A DNA stretch of 64,000 bases from Tubulanus polymorphus (GCF_964204645.1 NC_134026.1:3410001-3474000); one strand, 5' to 3'. Shown: positions 45,529 to 56,344, counted from the stretch's first letter. The notes: generated by a model not told the origin, from the letters alone. Translations and numbers: made by a program.

Positions 45529-48500
45529 CTGGAATGAAAAAAAAAAACATTAAGGATCATGCATATAACACATAAATGACATGTTCGCATATAATTATCA
45601 TATTTGTAAATAGTTACCAATAAAATAATGGATGTGATGTGATGGAAATAACAAAGAAAATTGGGTAAGAAGGGTCATTTGAAGGTTTGGAAGCGATCGT
45701 AAGCTTATTTTGCGAGAAGTGATCATGTCACTGGTTGTACGATACGGTTGTACAACTAACTCTGTTGTAACTACACTTTTAACCGCTTTCATGATTTGCA
45801 TCATCCATTACATAATAACGATAAGTCGACAGTATATCATCAGTGAGGCTGATAATTGAATCTTTCAATACACATTTTATAAAGGTATTTTTATGTCTTA
45901 TATACTTATGTATTACAGAACCAACCCCGTCCGTGGATTGGTACTTTGCTAGTTGCTGGCGACTAACACTTTTGTTAATTCATTACTGGAACTACTGATT
46001 GTAAACTACTGTTACATCCTACAATTACCTTGACAATCAATTTTGGGTAGCAAATCATGAATAAAGAAACACTAGATTTTTTGTCCGGAGGTGAAGACGT
46101 ACCAGGCTCCAGCTGACAAAAACTATACATCATTATGAATAATCAATGGAATTGCAAACCTATGACCCTTGTTTCAAAATCATTTTTCGGAATGAAAGTC
46201 TATCTGAGAACCTGCTTGAAATAACACGCATGATAACTTTCATTTATCAACCGATTGACACAGAGACTTTGCAACGATAAAAGGTCTAATTGAAAACAAA
46301 TGAAGCTCTGTATCAACAAAACTTGAAACAAAAGTGAAAAATGTGTCCACACTTTAGGCTAAACAAAAATGATACCTTGTTTCTCCGCAGAGGCCGGGTC
46401 ATTTTTGTAAAATATGATAAAATTTGTAAACAGTTCATTTCTATAGCGGCCGGGTCTGTTATGGTGAAATTGATCACGATTTAAAAAAAAGTAATGTTTT
46501 GGGTAGATAGGCGGCCGGCCGGGTCAACATTTAAGCTCAGCAGAGCGGAGAAACAAGGTATCAATTTTTTTTGGCCTTAAGTGCAGAAATTTAATCAATT
46601 ATTTTGTAGAACACTTTTTGATTGCATACAGGGCCACAGTAAGAGGAAGAATTTGCATTTTATTTCCTCTGAACATGAGGCAAGCGTGTACATATATTTT
46701 CTTCTGAATTTTCTCAAAAATGAAGACAAAATTTTGACTGATTTGTGGATATTTTATTGTTTAAACTATTTACAGCATGAATTATAACAGAAAAATGACA
46801 CAAATCATTACACTTCACTGAATCTAAAACCAGTAAAAGCCATTTCACAAAACACTGCCCGCTACTGCACCTTCAGAAACAACACTCACTACAAATAAAA
46901 AAACATTCATTTTGAAGAACAATATTTAACTATCAACACAAATGGCTGTAATTCATTATTCCTAATAGAATATTCATTAGGCGCGATCACACGACGAAAT
47001 TTAGACCGGTCTAAATTTGGTCCGGTCCAATTTAGACCGGACCAAACGTTCTAGAAGAGCGAACCAGGTCCGGACCAAATTTTGGACCGGTCTAAATACG
47101 CGTGTGTGGACAGAAACTGGTACCAGGTCCGGTCTAAATCGTAATTCTGAATCTCTGCGGTAGATGTCGCCACCTCTGCGGCAGAGTGTGAGTCCAGTTT
47201 ATTAAGTTTTAAATGCTTTTATTACCGTTTATGTAATTATTTTTAAGTACTGTTTTTACTCCCTATTCAATGGAAACTTTTGGAGCGTAATTCGTATTCG
47301 TATATCGCGATCATCATCCGTTTTACTGCCGTGCTTTGAACCGTGTTTAAACGACACTTAGAGTTTCAGCATGATAGAATAAAATCGAATTCGCAAAAAT
47401 GTCTAAACCTGACAGAGGATCAAAATTGGTCAAATGAAGAATGCCGTGCTCTAATTGGAATCTGAAAGCAAGACTTCATCCAGGCGTAATTAATCATTTA
47501 GCAGATGGCGACATCTTGTGGGCCCGGTGACAAGCGATTTTTTCACCGTGTGTCATAACGCCGTGTGAACGCTCACCAAAATTTGGTCCGGTCTAAATTT
47601 GGACAGGACCAGGTACGGACCCATTTAAACCGATCTAACTAGTTGTCGTGTAAACGCGGCTATTGTCAGCAATAGGCCTATCGGTACATCACATATTCAT
47701 TACATAACTTACCTAGAATGTATAATTCATCTTACAGCAGCCATTGATTTATTCAGGACAACAAAATTCCATGCACAGCCATTTCAACTGGTATTCATCA
47801 CACGGTAGACTCTTCCTAAACCGCTACACTTCCTTTTTATACCGAATTAGGCAGTTACCGGTTTGAAGAATTGCAAAAAAATCAATGGATGAAAAGAATT
47901 ATTGAGCTGAACGACGGTCAAAATTATCAATTTCTTTGTATTTTATAACATCTGACCGTGTAGCGAATGGCCACGATTCCTTCTATAATACACCAAACAC
48001 AAGTCGTTCAATAGACTGGACATTTCACGTTTCTTTATCCCGCAACATTTTCCTGTTTCGGTTCACTTGTGACGTCCTTGCATAATGGAAACTAAGACCA
48101 GTTTAAGTTACAGTAATAGAACATAAGGCCTCAACCTCTAACACAGATAGAAGATTGATAAGTAAATGTATTCTATATTGTAAGTGAACAGCCATTACAG
48201 TTTACCTGTTTAGGCAGAGAATAAACGGAAATGAAGTGAACATTTACGGGATAAGGGAAGCGTTCGGAGAAACCAGGTCGTCGTGGATTCGAACCCCGTA
48301 CATTACCGTGTCCCTAGCAAGACACTTATCCTCATTGCCTCTTTGCACCCAGGAATAAATAAATACCTGGCCTGACAGATGACTCCTGAGCGCCTAGCAG
48401 CTGCTCGGATGTTGCTTCTTCCCAGGAGACTATTAAATGGCTGGGGCAATAAAACCGAAAATGTAAAGCTCTCTGAGCAGCTGCTGGATTTAGCACTAGA

Positions 48501-51500
48501 TGCATAATATTATAATTATCATTATCATCGAATAGAGCAATATACCAGAAAAGGCGAAATATATGTATTGAAAAACAACATTTCATCTTTATTTCATCGA
48601 ATTGAACAGATTATACCAGATATAGACCGTCTACCAGTTTAAGTGGAGTCTACAGTATCATTAAGGGCAAAAAAATCCAGTAAAATCCGAGACATTTGAA
48701 TATATTTTTCTAAAATGGATTTTCACCGAATTTTACTCCAAAAATTGCGATATATCCTTCGAGTACTGCACATTTCCCTATAGTTTTTGCTAAGTCTAAT
48801 TCATTTTCATTTCACGACAAACAGAAAAACAACACAAATAATTTCATTCAAGTTTCTTCTGTATTTTCATCATCAAACAAATACTTCAGCTTTTACTTTC
48901 AGAAACAACCACCAGGGGTAAGATCCATTTCACAGGACACTGTCCCCTGCTGTACCTTCAGAAATAACCAACAGGGGTAAAAACCATTTCACACGACACT
49001 GCCCGCTGCTGCAACTTCATACATTTAAATCCATTCACTACAAATTATAATAAAACTTTTATTCATAAAAATTAAACATCAGCGAACAAAAAACAATATT
49101 AAGAATTTAGGCTTATTTCACATGTGTTCATTAAGTATTTCAAATAAGTCACTACTTACCCCTCAAATAGAGAATTCTTCAGTGGAGTAATTCACTATAA
49201 ATACAGCTGCAGCCGTTTACAGAAAAAACAATATGAAATGTCGTTGTCGAACTTGTAGGGTGTAAAAGGGGATAGACCTAGATAAATGTCAGGCCTTGAT
49301 AACAGTAGAGGAAATACTTTTTATGGCCTTTAGAAAATAAGAGAATTCTGAAAATAAAACATTAAGTTGAAGGGTAGGCCTATCTGATGAACTGCTAGAG
49401 GAAATTTGATAAAATCTGGTCTCAGAACGAAATTCGGTTCCTGACTAAACTATCAACTAAACTGCAGTCCAGTTATTGACTAAAATATGGACTAAACCGT
49501 AGTCCAGTTATTGACTAAAATATGGACTTAACCGTAGTCCAGTTATTGACTAAAATATGGACTTAACCGTAGTCCAGTTATTGACTAAAATATGGACTAA
49601 ACCGTAGTCCAGTTATTGACTAAAATATGGACTTAACCGTAGTCCAGTTATTGACTAAAATATGGACTAAACCGTAGTCCAGTTATTGACTAAAATATGG
49701 ACTTAACCGTAGTCCAGTTATTGACTAAAATATGGACTAAACCGTAGTCCAGTTATTGACTAAAATATGGACTTAACCGTAGTCCAGTTATTGACTAAAA
49801 TATGGACTAAACCGTAGTCCAGTTATTGACTAAAATATGGACTTAACCGTAGTCCAGTTATTGACTAAAATATGGACTAAACCGTAGTCCAGTTATTGAC
49901 TAAAATATGGACTTAACCGTAGTCCAGTTATTGACTAAAATATGGACTAAACCGTAGTCCAGTTATTGACTAAAATATGGACTTAACCGTAGTCCAGTTA
50001 TTGACTAAAATATGGACTAAACCGTAGTCCAGTTATTGACTAAAATATGGACTAAACCGTAGTCCAGTTATTGACTAAAATATGGACTAAACCGCAGTCC
50101 AGTTATTGACTAAAATATGGACTAAACGGTAGTCCAGTTATTGACTAAAATATGTACCACACCGCAGTCCATTTATTGACTAAAATATGGACTAAACGGT
50201 CGACCAGTTATTGACTAAAATATGGACTAAACCGTAGTCCAGTTATTGACTAAAATATGGACTTAACCGTAGTCCAGTTATTGACTAAAATATGGACTAA
50301 ACCGTAGTCCAGTTATTGACTAAAATATGGACTTAACCGTAGTCCAGTTATTAATTGAACGAAGTGGCTACTCGTACGGACCCGTACGAATAATTCCGTA
50401 GGCTATTCGTACGCACCCGTACGGATTACTCTGGAATTATGTGTACGGGAAGGGATAGGGTTAGGGTAAGGTGAGGCTATATGTAGTTAAAACATTCGAC
50501 CGACTGTCAGCGAGCTCGGTGGTCCAGTGGTACGATGCTGTGCTAGTAATTTACTGGCCCGGGTTCGAGTATCGCTCTATCCGCTATTTTTCTCTAATTC
50601 TATTCTCCACACTTTCCTTGAATTTTCTAAGTCGTGCACCTCTGTGCGCATGCGCGGCGTTAATCGGCCAATCAGCGACAGTGTACAGATCCTAGTCCCG
50701 TACGAATAGTCTCCAGAGTAATCCGTACGGGTCCGTACGAGTAGCCACAGCGTTGATTAAACTGCAGTCTGCTTCCTGACTAGTCAGTAACCTGTCTGTG
50801 GTTTAGTTTCACGATCGGATATTTTCACAAACCACATTATATTTTTGAAGTGTTACTTTTTTCAACCGTGTTTTGGCCCTTGTCATGCCTAATGTTGGTA
50901 TAAGCTCATCCGATTATAAAAAGCTTACCACCAACGATTTAGGGAACTAACTACTTCCTGACTAATGGACTGAACCGCACAGTCCAGTTACTTGATTTAT
51001 TAAACATAAATCAGGATTTCGTATGAAACGCATTGGTCCGGAGGCCTACACAACTTAAATTCTTTATGTTGTAACTTATCTCTATTGACTGGAATATGAA
51101 TAACATGATGAATATTTCACAATTTCGACAATATTTGGAACCGAAACCAGGAAATGAAGTTACTTCCTCAAGTTATTTCTCATCCACCAGAGCCTCCATT
51201 CACTATTCAATTCAATTCAAACTTTATTCACCATAGATTCGTTAGCAAATTCAATTGAGTTTAAGAGTGGTGACAAAATTGCATCATATGTCAAAATGAA
51301 AAATTTATACTCGAACAATTGAGAAATTTGAAATAGAATAAGAGACTAGAAACATAAAAGGATATGTTCAAAATAAATGTCCTAATTTTATCAGTGTGAC
51401 ATAAATTGAGTTTTCCAAAATTAAAAAGAGAATTGAAAGAAATTGATATTAGATGATAATAGATTTTTTAATTAATGAAATTCGAAATAATTGAGATTTA

Positions 51501-51793
51501 GACAATTTGAGATTTAGGAAATCGAATAATGCATCAAATAATGTGAGATAAAATAATTGTGATTGTGAATTTGAGATCAAATAATTTCAGATGTTGGAAA
51601 TCAAATAATTTGAGATGTTTGTCAAAAATGATCGAGAATTTGAGATACTCAAGATGAACTAAATGAGATTGATGAAGTAGAGTTTGTACTTACTCAAATC
51701 ACAAAACGCGCCGAGGGATGCCGGATCTAGTGCAAGAACCTCGGCGCGCACCAACTTCAAAAGCCCACAAAAAATGTCTGATTTCGTAGACAT
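44669..51793 (-). CDS. Gene C: nuclear-like Pro/Thr/Arg-rich protein (two coding exons)
   Basis: The model joins 51694-51793 (33 codons plus one base, MSTKSDIFCGLLKLVRAE) to 44669-45528. The first part ends TTTGA/gtaagt in phase 1 and the second begins after ttttttcattccag in phase 1, so AAT is made across the junction and the frame stays open to TAA at 44669. The product would be about 320 residues: a helical N-terminus (FCDLNLDIIDSLNHDQSEAA), a Pro-rich middle, a Thr-rich stretch with basic nuclear-signal-like clusters (KKRRPRPP, RNRKRR), an acidic run (EDEESDDDDYE), and a conserved-looking tail (GWSRNIEYKDPIRMLRDVEG, ending KRRRTH). No membrane segment. Family not recognised. A competing upstream exon at 45618-45804 is also phase-compatible but less convincing. 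Confidence 0.5.
46371..46562. mobile_element. MITE with 18-bp perfect TIRs
   Basis: The left end gataccttgtttctccgc and right end gcggagaaacaaggtatc are exact inverted copies. The interior is 155 bp, non-coding, with three ggccgggtc motifs. An end-less relative of the interior lies at 20925-21003. Confidence 0.8.
46979..47661. mobile_element. PIF/Harbinger-like non-autonomous element
   Basis: Both ends carry inverted related sequence (aggcgcgatcacacgac and its counterpart gtcgtgtaaacgcggct). Subterminal zones are packed with the palindrome tttagaccggtctaaa and variants ggtccggtc/gaccggacc. Near 47406-47475 a plus frame reads LTEDQNWSNEECRALIGI and then a stop, like the start of the Myb/SANT-like DNA-binding protein that Harbinger elements encode. 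The interior also holds a LINE tail. A TWA-type target duplication is not clean. Confidence 0.55.
47186..47312 (+). mobile_element. LINE 3' tail nested in the Harbinger-like element
   Basis: gtgtgagtccagttt, attaccgtttatgtaattat and the closing attcgtattcgtat match, as the reverse complement, the 3' UTR and (TATTCG)n tail of the LINE at 58911-59880. Confidence 0.6.
48233..48540 (+). mobile_element. tRNA-derived SINE
   Basis: A B-box-like ggattcgaacccc lies near 48277-48289. It is followed by the core gtgtccctagcaagacactt and then tgcacccaggaataaataa and acctgg. I know this core (a GTGTCC..GCAAGACACTT hairpin followed by CACCCAGG) from SINEs of molluscs, lancelets and echinoderms. The tail ends in ATT-rich repeats (attataattatcattatcat). 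Confidence 0.7.
49440..50350. repeat. 35-bp satellite with 70-bp dimer structure
   Basis: About 26 units of gtagtccagttattgactaa plus aatatggactaaacc. Over most of the array, units alternate between actaaacc and acttaacc, so the true period is 70 bp. Diverged units sit at 50085-50215. Confidence 0.95.
50364..50748. mobile_element. TIR element (385 bp) inserted in the 35-bp satellite
   Basis: The left end gtggctactcgtacggaccc and right end, complement of the same sequence, are inverted terminal repeats. The left end carries a further internal direct duplication of the cgtacg.acccgtacg motif. Satellite-like sequence (ttgattaaactgcag) resumes after the right end. No transposase. Confidence 0.75.
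50509..50580 (+). pseudogene. tRNA-like module inside the TIR element
   Basis: A-box-like ggtggtccagtggtacgatg and B-box-like gggttcgagtatc are spaced about as in a tRNA gene. The arms do not pair well enough for a functional tRNA. It may act as an internal Pol III promoter (inference). Confidence 0.4.
51205..51300 (-). mobile_element. LINE 3' tail
   Basis: On the minus strand this reads GAATAAAGTTTGAATTGAAT then TGAA, the same poly-A signal plus short-repeat tail seen on the plus strand at about 19690. Only the tail is recognisable. Confidence 0.45.
51360..51655. repeat. Degenerate AT-rich repeat
   Basis: Motifs such as aataatttgagat and gaaatcaaataattt recur irregularly. Low complexity, no open frame. 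Confidence 0.5.
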
Positions 51794-51922
51794 GGTCAAA
51801 GGAGAGGTAGAAGTTGAAGTCGTTTGATGTTTAAGTTGTAGTTGAAGTTGTATAGTCTTGTTGGTATCAATGTATATCGCCGCGTACTGTTGTCGCTGAT
51901 GCTGATGCTGCTGCTGCTGCTG
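51694..51922 (-). CDS. Gene C 5' coding exon
   Basis: The exon starts after tttttacattgcag at a CAG run, so the exact acceptor is ambiguous by units of 3. It carries a Gln/His-rich leader and the likely ATG at 51793. The leader is open (an upstream ATG at 51928 would be intronic). The donor is TTTGA/gtaagt. GC-rich codons (GCGCGCCGAGG, CTCGGCGCG) stand out from the flanks. Confidence 0.55.
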
Positions 51923-52551
51923 CTGCAATGTAAAAACAATAATGTTATAAAAATCAAGAAAATCGAAAATTATTGATTCTAAGAAATAGTTAACTCGAGT
52001 TTATATTAAATAATAATAATAATTAACATTAAATTATTAGGCATCATTATTTTCTAAATATTAAATATAGAAGCCACCAGCATTAAGTTGAACGACGCTT
52101 CGAATGAAAGGTTTCTATGGATTCGAGTTACGGTTGAATAGACTGAGCTGTCTGTGTATTACACCTAGGCATGTCAACTAGCCGCTTTAGCGCGTCGATT
52201 TGAACACCAGAAAAACAGCTTCCGAAAATTTCATAAATAAATTTGATAAATTTCCATTTCCTCAATAAAATCACAATAACGTCTTCATTATTACGAGAGC
52301 GAAATTGAAAATCAAATGTTGTAATTTACTTCTAAATATTTAAAACACAATTTGGACAATTTTGAGCAAAATGAACGTCACAATGGAAATGTCATAATTA
52401 AACACCTATATAATATAATCCGAACTTTCGGAACTTTGGAAATTGTCTCGTATGCGAAACCTAAGGTCTATGTATAAAATTTACAAGTAAGATAAATAGA
52501 ATAAATAAATTTGATCGAAATAAATAAATAAAATTGATGACGTTTGCTTAC

Positions 52552-52575
52552 CTGTGAAAATGGCCGAACTGGAAA
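52552..52575 (-). other. Gene C 5' UTR exon (first exon)
   Basis: TTTTCACAG/gtaagc is a near-perfect donor about 45 bp downstream of a TATA box. The 5' limit is estimated from the TATA distance. Confidence 0.5.
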
Positions 52576-52595
52576 GAGGGATCAGCTGACCTGAG

Positions 52596-52620
52596 TTTTT
52601 ATACTGACAGTGTGACGTCA
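52596..52620 (-). promoter_or_regulatory. CRE + TATA core promoter of gene C
   Basis: On the minus strand a full palindromic CRE, TGACGTCA (52613-52620), is followed 9 bp later by TATAAAAA (52596-52603). The predicted start site and donor lie 20-50 bp further on. The arrangement suggests a regulated, CREB/ATF-responsive start (inference). Confidence 0.6.
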
Positions 52621-52904
52621 CTCAGACTGACCAATGAAAAGTACCAATATTACCGCCAAGTTTAAAAAATCATTTTCTGATGGGATTCGAACCTGATCAA
52701 CACCACAAAAATTCCATTTAGTTCGAATGCACGCAAATTCAATTAATATTCACACTGATGTTTCCTCAGTTTACCCCAGTTATCTGTTTAACTTAATCTG
52801 TTTGATAAACTGTTTAAGATGCATTCTGAAAATCGATTTTAAGCAAACTGAACACATACAAAATCACATACCAGACAAACTTACATACACTAGTGATTAC
52901 CACA

Positions 52905-52970
52905 GATCTATGGTCTAGTGGTTAGAATTCCCGCCTGGTAAACCGGAGACCATAGTTTCGAGTCCTGCAA
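52905..52970 (+). pseudogene. tRNA-Thr(GGT)-like pseudogene
   Basis: The A box tggtctagtggttag (from 52911), loop cctggtaa with GGT at the anticodon position (52937-52939), and B box gtttcgagtcc (52955-52965) are in tRNA order and spacing. The anticodon stem has mismatches and the acceptor stem does not pair, so it is a pseudogene or SINE head. Confidence 0.5.
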
Positions 52971-53538
52971 TAGCAAACATACGCTTTTGGTAATTTGCCC
53001 CAAGTCTGTTTCTTTTTTTAATATTTCAGATTGTGATGAGGGGTGGCCGGTGATATTGATTTGAAGATGAAATAATTTTAGTGGATCATGAATTTAGGAA
53101 AAAGATTACAGCACCACTGACCCATGTTTAAACCTACAGAAATATTTCGGATGATGGATGTAATTTCAGAGGGTATAATTTGAAACGCCAATAAGAGCAG
53201 CCCCAAAATGTGATCAGTAGTCTGAGTGAGTGAAACCTGTGATGGCTCTCACTCTTAATTACGAATCTATTCGATTCTTATTCAGTACATACAGTCGGCC
53301 ATTTACTGTTGGGTGCTGCCCCTATATAATATACCGCACTGAGTGACTGTAAATTTGCAAGGTATCTGCAATCTACTATTGGCTAAATATATGTATATTA
53401 TATGTTAATAATGTATGAATTTATATGTGAAATAGATATTTATTACGAAAAATGGTTGTTTATTGTATTTATTGATTGGTCCCCTGGTGTTATCATGATT
53501 TGAGTTTTATGTAGGGATGAAGACGATGGGATCATTGG

Positions 53539-53739
53539 ATGAGTAATTCAAAAGGCAAATTAGATTGGATTGGCACAACTTATGAATCACAACTTATAGA
53601 TTATTGGAATCGATTATTTGATTGGAATGTAAACTGCCAGGGAGGACCATTGGACAAACTACGATCCGTACTGTACTGTTGCACCGGTTACAACAACTTC
53701 GGGGAACCCCTGCGTATTATTAAGCGATTAATATTTTAG
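53539..53739 (+). pseudogene. Possible LINE ORF2 fragment
   Basis: A 66-codon frame reads LDWIGTTYESQLIDYWNRLF and PLDKLRSVLYC. The YWNRL..D..L pattern resembles a region downstream of the reverse transcriptase in some animal LINEs. No larger element is visible around it. The match is from memory of the motif only. Confidence 0.3.
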
Positions 53740-53744
53740 AAGCA

Positions 53745-53890
53745 TAGATCGCCATCTATCAGAATCTCCCTGAACTGGCCAGTTCTAATTCAGGATTTGC
53801 ACCATGTTGATAAATGTTAAAATGATAGATCGCCATCTACCGGAATCTTCGAGACCAGTTCATTGAAATTCCAATAGGTAGCGATCAGAT
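53745..53890. repeat. Short direct repeat (gatcgccatctat family)
   Basis: gatcgccatctatcagaatct and gatcgccatctaccggaatc lie about 80 bp apart. The same ends form the arms of the hairpin at 60749-60897. Confidence 0.5.
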
Positions 53891-54241
53891 CATAGGATTT
53901 TCAAATCTGTTTATATCCTCTCTCTACATACCGACACTTGATCAGAGAGTAATAAACTATAGTATTTTCATTCACCGATTAATAAAGACCCATTTGGTTT
54001 TCGGTTGACTTTGGACCGTTGTAACTGAACCCAACAATCGAACCATGGCAATGTCCATTTCTCGAAGCCAAGGTGTAATAACATGCTATGACCAAATATC
54101 GTTTAATCACTGTTGATTGAAAAATCGGAAACCTATATCGTCAGTCGAGCAGAGACAGGGAAAAATACATTGAAATACCATATTGTAAAATATTATCAGT
54201 ACAATGCAAATAATAAGATATATCCTACACAGATCTAGATA

Positions 54242-54490
54242 CTAAGTTTGATCGATCACTTTCATGTCATGGTTTGTGATAACAGGTACGTAGAGGAATT
54301 CATTGTAATCTAATTGGATTTGAGAGGAGCTGGATCGAGATTGGTCATCACAGGTAATGAGTTCAGTACACCACCCCTTAACGCACGGGCCGTCTTGTGC
54401 GACACCATTGATCACCGATTCAATCTCTGATGTGTGACAATATACGTTGGCAAGTTGCATAAGGGTTGGGGGATTTATGGAGGCAGCCAT
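54242..54490 (-). CDS. Hypothetical 82-codon open frame
   Basis: The frame reads MAASINPPTLMQLANVY, then four Cys in CHT..GPCVKGWC..ITC, and ends VPVITNHDMKVIDQT. Residue use is balanced, but there is no homology I know and no promoter or splice support. It could be a last exon or chance. Confidence 0.25.
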   Translation of the reverse strand: MAASINPPTLMQLANVYCHTSEIESVINGVAQDGPCVKGWCTELITCDDQSRSSSSQIQLDYNEFLYVPVITNHDMKVIDQT

Positions 54491-54637
54491 CTCTTTCCCA
54501 AAAAGGTCGGTCTAATCGTATCAATTTGGATATGGGGGACTTAATGAAAGTAACCAACTTGTTGATGAAAGACCCGGGAGCAGATCATTTTGTGGAGCAG
54601 AGAAAGATCCCTTCAAATATATGCATTTATTTTCAGA

Positions 54638-56029
54638 ATGGAACGGATAATTGTTGTGATTTTAGTGGTCGTCGGTCTAGTGATAAATGTCTGTAGAACT
54701 GAGGTATATACTCTAGAATAGAGAGGCGATATTTTCGCCAATTTAACTGATAGTTCGCCATTCAAAATAAAGGTGATGTACACCATAGAGACCTCCTTGC
54801 TCGCCCAGCGCTCAACAAATCAGTGAATTTTCAAAATTTGATATGAAGAACCATAGACTCTAAAACAAATTCGTTTTAGAGTCCGGTTATACAAACACTA
54901 CTAAGAAAGGCGCAGTTCAGTTGGGTTCTGAGTTGGTTGGTAGGTACGTATGTTTGTAAATTTGTGTGATTTGCAGGATGAAATGAACAAGAATTCAATG
55001 TCTTCAAATATAGAACTATCAGTAACTATTCACGATGTTGATAAACTGATCACTGATTTAGGAGTGAATGCTGATCTGACTGGCAAAATTAGTGAGTAAT
55101 ATATATCTTGTGTAGACTTGTGTTACAAATGTAAATCTTTTTTCAACCCTTTCCCTCAAGCATGTTCGAAATACTGCATGTTCTAAGGGAGGTCCAATCA
55201 TTGAATGTCCATCTCAGCCACTGGGACGATCGATTGACCATTTGTCAAGACAAATATTCGCCAATTGATATTTCAGAAAAGTTGGAGAAAAAGATTTTGT
55301 CCCAAGTTCAGAATCTTGACGTCGAACTGTCAAAGTTTGGTGATGAATGTAGTAAGTATTTAAGCGTAAATTAAAACGAGGATGATTCTCATACCAAGAC
55401 GCAGGTCCCCTTATAGACTACGTACGTGAGTTCCGTGGACTAACTCTGGTACCCCGGAGATTCCCCGTGAAATATCCTCAGTAATACTGAGTCACCTGAA
55501 ACTGAAATCAACACACTTTACTCATATCATTTAGAGAAAGAGAACTCCAACTTGGAAGCAAAGTTCACAGAGGAGTTAAAAGAATTTGATCATAATTTAG
55601 GTAAGTGATTAAACAAGTTGGATCCAGGGCCCAGTTCCACACAAACAATTCAAACTTAACCGTTTTAGGCTAAAACTTTTTCTTGAAACTATGCCCAATT
55701 CTAATGAGTTGTAGTTTCATTAATCGCAGATTGTATTGATGATTGAATCGCTTGGAAGTCGTTTATATATCCATCTATTTTGTAGATAATTTCGCTGCGC
55801 AAATCGATACTATTTCCGGTATGATCGGTAAGTTGTTCCACGAATGAAATACACGAATCACGGATTCCTTTCACCAATAATAGAGAAAATATATGATGTA
55901 TATATTTGTGATGACTCAGGCTCGCTACTTTCAGTGGATTAAGTTCATTGGATATCACAACCGGGACTAATTATGATATATACGTAGTTAATCAAATTGT
56001 TTATTGCAGCCAAGTTGAATGGTGCATAG
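54638..56029 (+). CDS. Gene D: small secreted helix-rich protein, six exons
   Basis: Exons: 54638-54703, 54977-55091, 55161-55351, 55535-55600, 55786-55818 and 56010-56029, all GT-AG. Exon 1 encodes a clear signal peptide (MERIIVVILVVVGLVINVC). A perfect acceptor (tttattttcag) sits one base before the ATG, so a 5' UTR exon is likely. The later exons encode heptad-like helices (VDKLITDLGVNADL, NLEAKFTEELKEFDHNL, NFAAQIDTIS), ending AKLNGA and TAG. AATAAA follows at 56131. Exons 1, 2, 4, 5 and 6 join in frame to give about 99 residues. Exon 3 (open, helical, 63 codons) is one base out of frame with exon 2. The family is not recognised; a secreted coiled-coil product is inferred. Confidence 0.6.
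55161..55351 (+). CDS. Gene D exon 3 (frame conflict)
   Basis: The acceptor tttccctcaag and donor TGTA/gtaagt are both strong, and the exon is open in the frame EILHVLREVQSLNVHLSHWD to LSKFGDEC, leaving in phase 1 as exon 4 needs. It enters, however, in phase 2, while exon 2 leaves in phase 1. If spliced in as is, translation stops within nine codons. Confidence 0.55.
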
Positions 56030-56130
56030 GTCGCTGGAGTGAGATTGTAATGGTATTGAGTAATGGAATACTTGAAAATAATGTGTCGTTTTTTCGAGGC
56101 TAAAATGTGTTTTTGTCCTGTAATTGTTCT

Positions 56131-56136
56131 AATAAA
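56131..56136 (+). terminator. Gene D poly(A) signal
   Basis: AATAAA about 100 bp after the stop codon of gene D, in AT-rich sequence. Confidence 0.5.
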
Positions 56137-56344
56137 CTACGCAATTTACAATCCAACTTGCGTCATTCTACTTCCGTCTTGTAACATTTTAATGAATTTA
56201 GCATCAATTCTACTTAATTCCATCTTGTCTCATTAAGTTCATTAGTTTAGACTCTCGTCCAGCAAGTCTATGGAGTGGAAAGTTGTTCTACCAGTCGCCC
56301 AGATATCATGTCACCTTAGTACAGTCGGTGGGTTCCGAATCACG

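Larger units (their letters stand above)
45529..51693 (-). other. Gene C intron (about 6.2 kb), loaded with repeats
   Basis: Follows from the two-exon model. It holds the TIR element at 46371, the Harbinger-like element at 46979, the SINE at 48233, the 35-bp satellite with its inserted element, and a LINE tail at 51205. The stretches 45840-46370 and 48600-49430 show no feature apart from two copies of caccaggggtaa/caacaggggtaa near 48910 and 48970. Confidence 0.45.

Noticed and set aside
45618-45804. Upstream exon for the 44669-45528 exon (frame opening MMQIMKAVKSVVTTEL)
   Set aside because: Phase fits and the donor is acceptable, but there is no promoter or leader. The exon at 51694-51922 also fits in phase and has a strong promoter, so I preferred that; this one remains an alternative.
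49384-49420. Hammerhead-ribozyme-like core: ctgatga, then gaaa with a short stem III and a UC cleavage site
   Set aside because: The spacer between the two core motifs does not form a stem II, and the flanks do not pair as stem I, so the match is chance.
50455-50480. Telomere-like ggatagggttagggtaagg
   Set aside because: Barely one and a half TTAGGG units inside a TIR element; not an interstitial telomere.
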